Positions 5,527 through 6,128 of a DNA stretch of 6,128 bases are shown in pieces. Position 1 is the stretch's first letter, and the number at the start of each line of letters is the position of its first letter. The position numbers were made by a program, and so were the translations under genes. The notes under the pieces were generated by a model. That model saw nothing but the letters and a program-made list of their open reading frames with translations, searched no databases and had not been told where the DNA came from. Source of the stretch: an uncultured Pseudomonadales bacterium (lineage in GTDB: Bacteria; Pseudomonadota; Gammaproteobacteria; Pseudomonadales; Porticoccaceae); contig CAJQJT010000370.1 of assembly GCA_905478725.1 (NCBI GenBank), positions 1 through 6,128 on the forward strand. The letters are read 5' to 3'.

Positions 5527-6128
5527 ATGAACGATATCGTCAATTTTAATAGCGAAGGGTTGGAACGCCGACCCATGAGCGAATATGTTGAGCAGGCCTA
5601 CCTAGACTACTCCATGTACGTCATTCTCGACCGCGCACTGCCGCATATTGGCGATGGTCTAAAGCCGGTTCAGCGACGCATCGTCTACGCCATGAGCGAA
5701 CTCGGCCTCAAAGCCAATGCCAAGTACAAAAAATCTGCGCGAACCGTCGGTGATGTAATCGGTAAATATCATCCCCACGGCGACAGCGCTGTCTATGAAG
5801 CCATGGTGCTTATGGCCCAGCCATTCTCCTATCGTTATCCGCTAGTTGACGGTCAGGGCAACTGGGGTTCCGCAGATGATCCAAAGTCATTTGCCGCCAT
5901 GCGATACACCGAATCAAAGCTCTCCAAATATGCCGACGCACTGCTCTCGGAACTGGGGCAGGGCACCGCCAACTGGCGACCCAACTTTGACGCCACCATG
6001 GACGAGCCGGAAATCCTCCCGGCCCGCGTACCCAATGTATTGCTCAACGGCACCACCGGCATTGCCGTCGGCATGGCCACAGATATTCCGCCTCACAACC
6101 TCAACGAAGTAGTGAGCGCCTGCTTACA
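5527..6128 (+). CDS. parC: DNA topoisomerase IV subunit A (ParC), N-terminal part (cut by window edge)
   Basis: The first 200 codons of ParC, the DNA-cleaving subunit of topoisomerase IV; the rest lies beyond 6128. The protein begins [13 protein letters not shown], then follows E. coli ParC closely: [20 protein letters not shown] (24-43), [16 protein letters not shown] (46-61), [15 protein letters not shown] (79-93). The catalytic tyrosine that forms the 5'-phosphotyrosyl bond is Y127 in AAMRYTES. The invariant isoleucine region is visible as [18 protein letters not shown] (174-191). At the quinolone-resistance positions the residues are S87 and E91 (E. coli S80 and E84), the usual sensitive-type residues. 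The N-terminus is about seven residues longer than in E. coli. The ATG at 5527 is supported by AGGA six bases upstream and by the preceding stop-rich array. MSELGL and the parE neighbour distinguish it from GyrA. Probably cotranscribed with parE across the repeat. Confidence 0.96.
   Translation, partial: MNDIVNFNSEGLERRPMSEYVEQAYLDYSMYVILDRALPHIGDGLKPVQRRIVYAMSELGLKANAKYKKSARTVGDVIGKYHPHGDSAVYEAMVLMAQPFSYRYPLVDGQGNWGSADDPKSFAAMRYTESKLSKYADALLSELGQGTANWRPNFDATMDEPEILPARVPNVLLNGTTGIAVGMATDIPPHNLNEVVSACL

Noticed and set aside
5846..6112. Open frames overlapping parC on both strands
   Set aside because: They are out-of-frame shadows of the highly conserved ParC cleavage domain.

Overview
The window is a compact housekeeping neighbourhood of a gammaproteobacterium. 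Every protein reads as a close relative of an Escherichia coli protein. The gene set tolC / nudF-yqiB-cpdA-yqiA-parE matches the E. coli tolC-parE region in order and orientation, with tolC divergent from the rest. Here parC follows parE directly, whereas in E. coli it lies some distance away. I cannot name the genus. Mixed GC content with AT-rich spacers and the parE-parC adjacency would fit a marine or pseudomonad-related lineage such as a Cellvibrionales-type bacterium, but that is a guess.

Layout: positions 1-595 (minus strand) hold the 5' part of tolC, cut by the window edge. Positions 596-819 are a divergent spacer with several short inverted and direct repeats but no convincing sigma70 or sigma54 promoter. 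Positions 820-2782 (plus) carry nudF, yqiB (DUF1249) and cpdA, with gaps of 60 and 49 bp and no terminator between them, so they probably form one transcription unit. Positions 2783-2884 hold a perfect TATAAT -10 box embedded in overlapping short dyads, the best promoter in the window, placed to drive yqiA-parE. yqiA and parE are 5 bp apart. Positions 5407-5526 separate parE from parC and consist almost wholly of a 16-bp AT-rich tandem repeat that runs up to the parC ribosome binding site. parC starts at 5527 and runs off the right edge.

Functionally the region mixes outer-membrane export (TolC), nucleotide housekeeping (ADP-ribose hydrolysis by NudF, cyclic-nucleotide hydrolysis by CpdA), an alpha/beta-hydrolase (YqiA), a conserved protein of unknown function (YqiB) and both subunits of topoisomerase IV (ParE, ParC), which decatenates daughter chromosomes. 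All catalytic motifs that can be checked are intact. I see no mobile element, RNA gene, CRISPR array or novel multi-gene system. The least explained element is the tandem repeat in front of parC.
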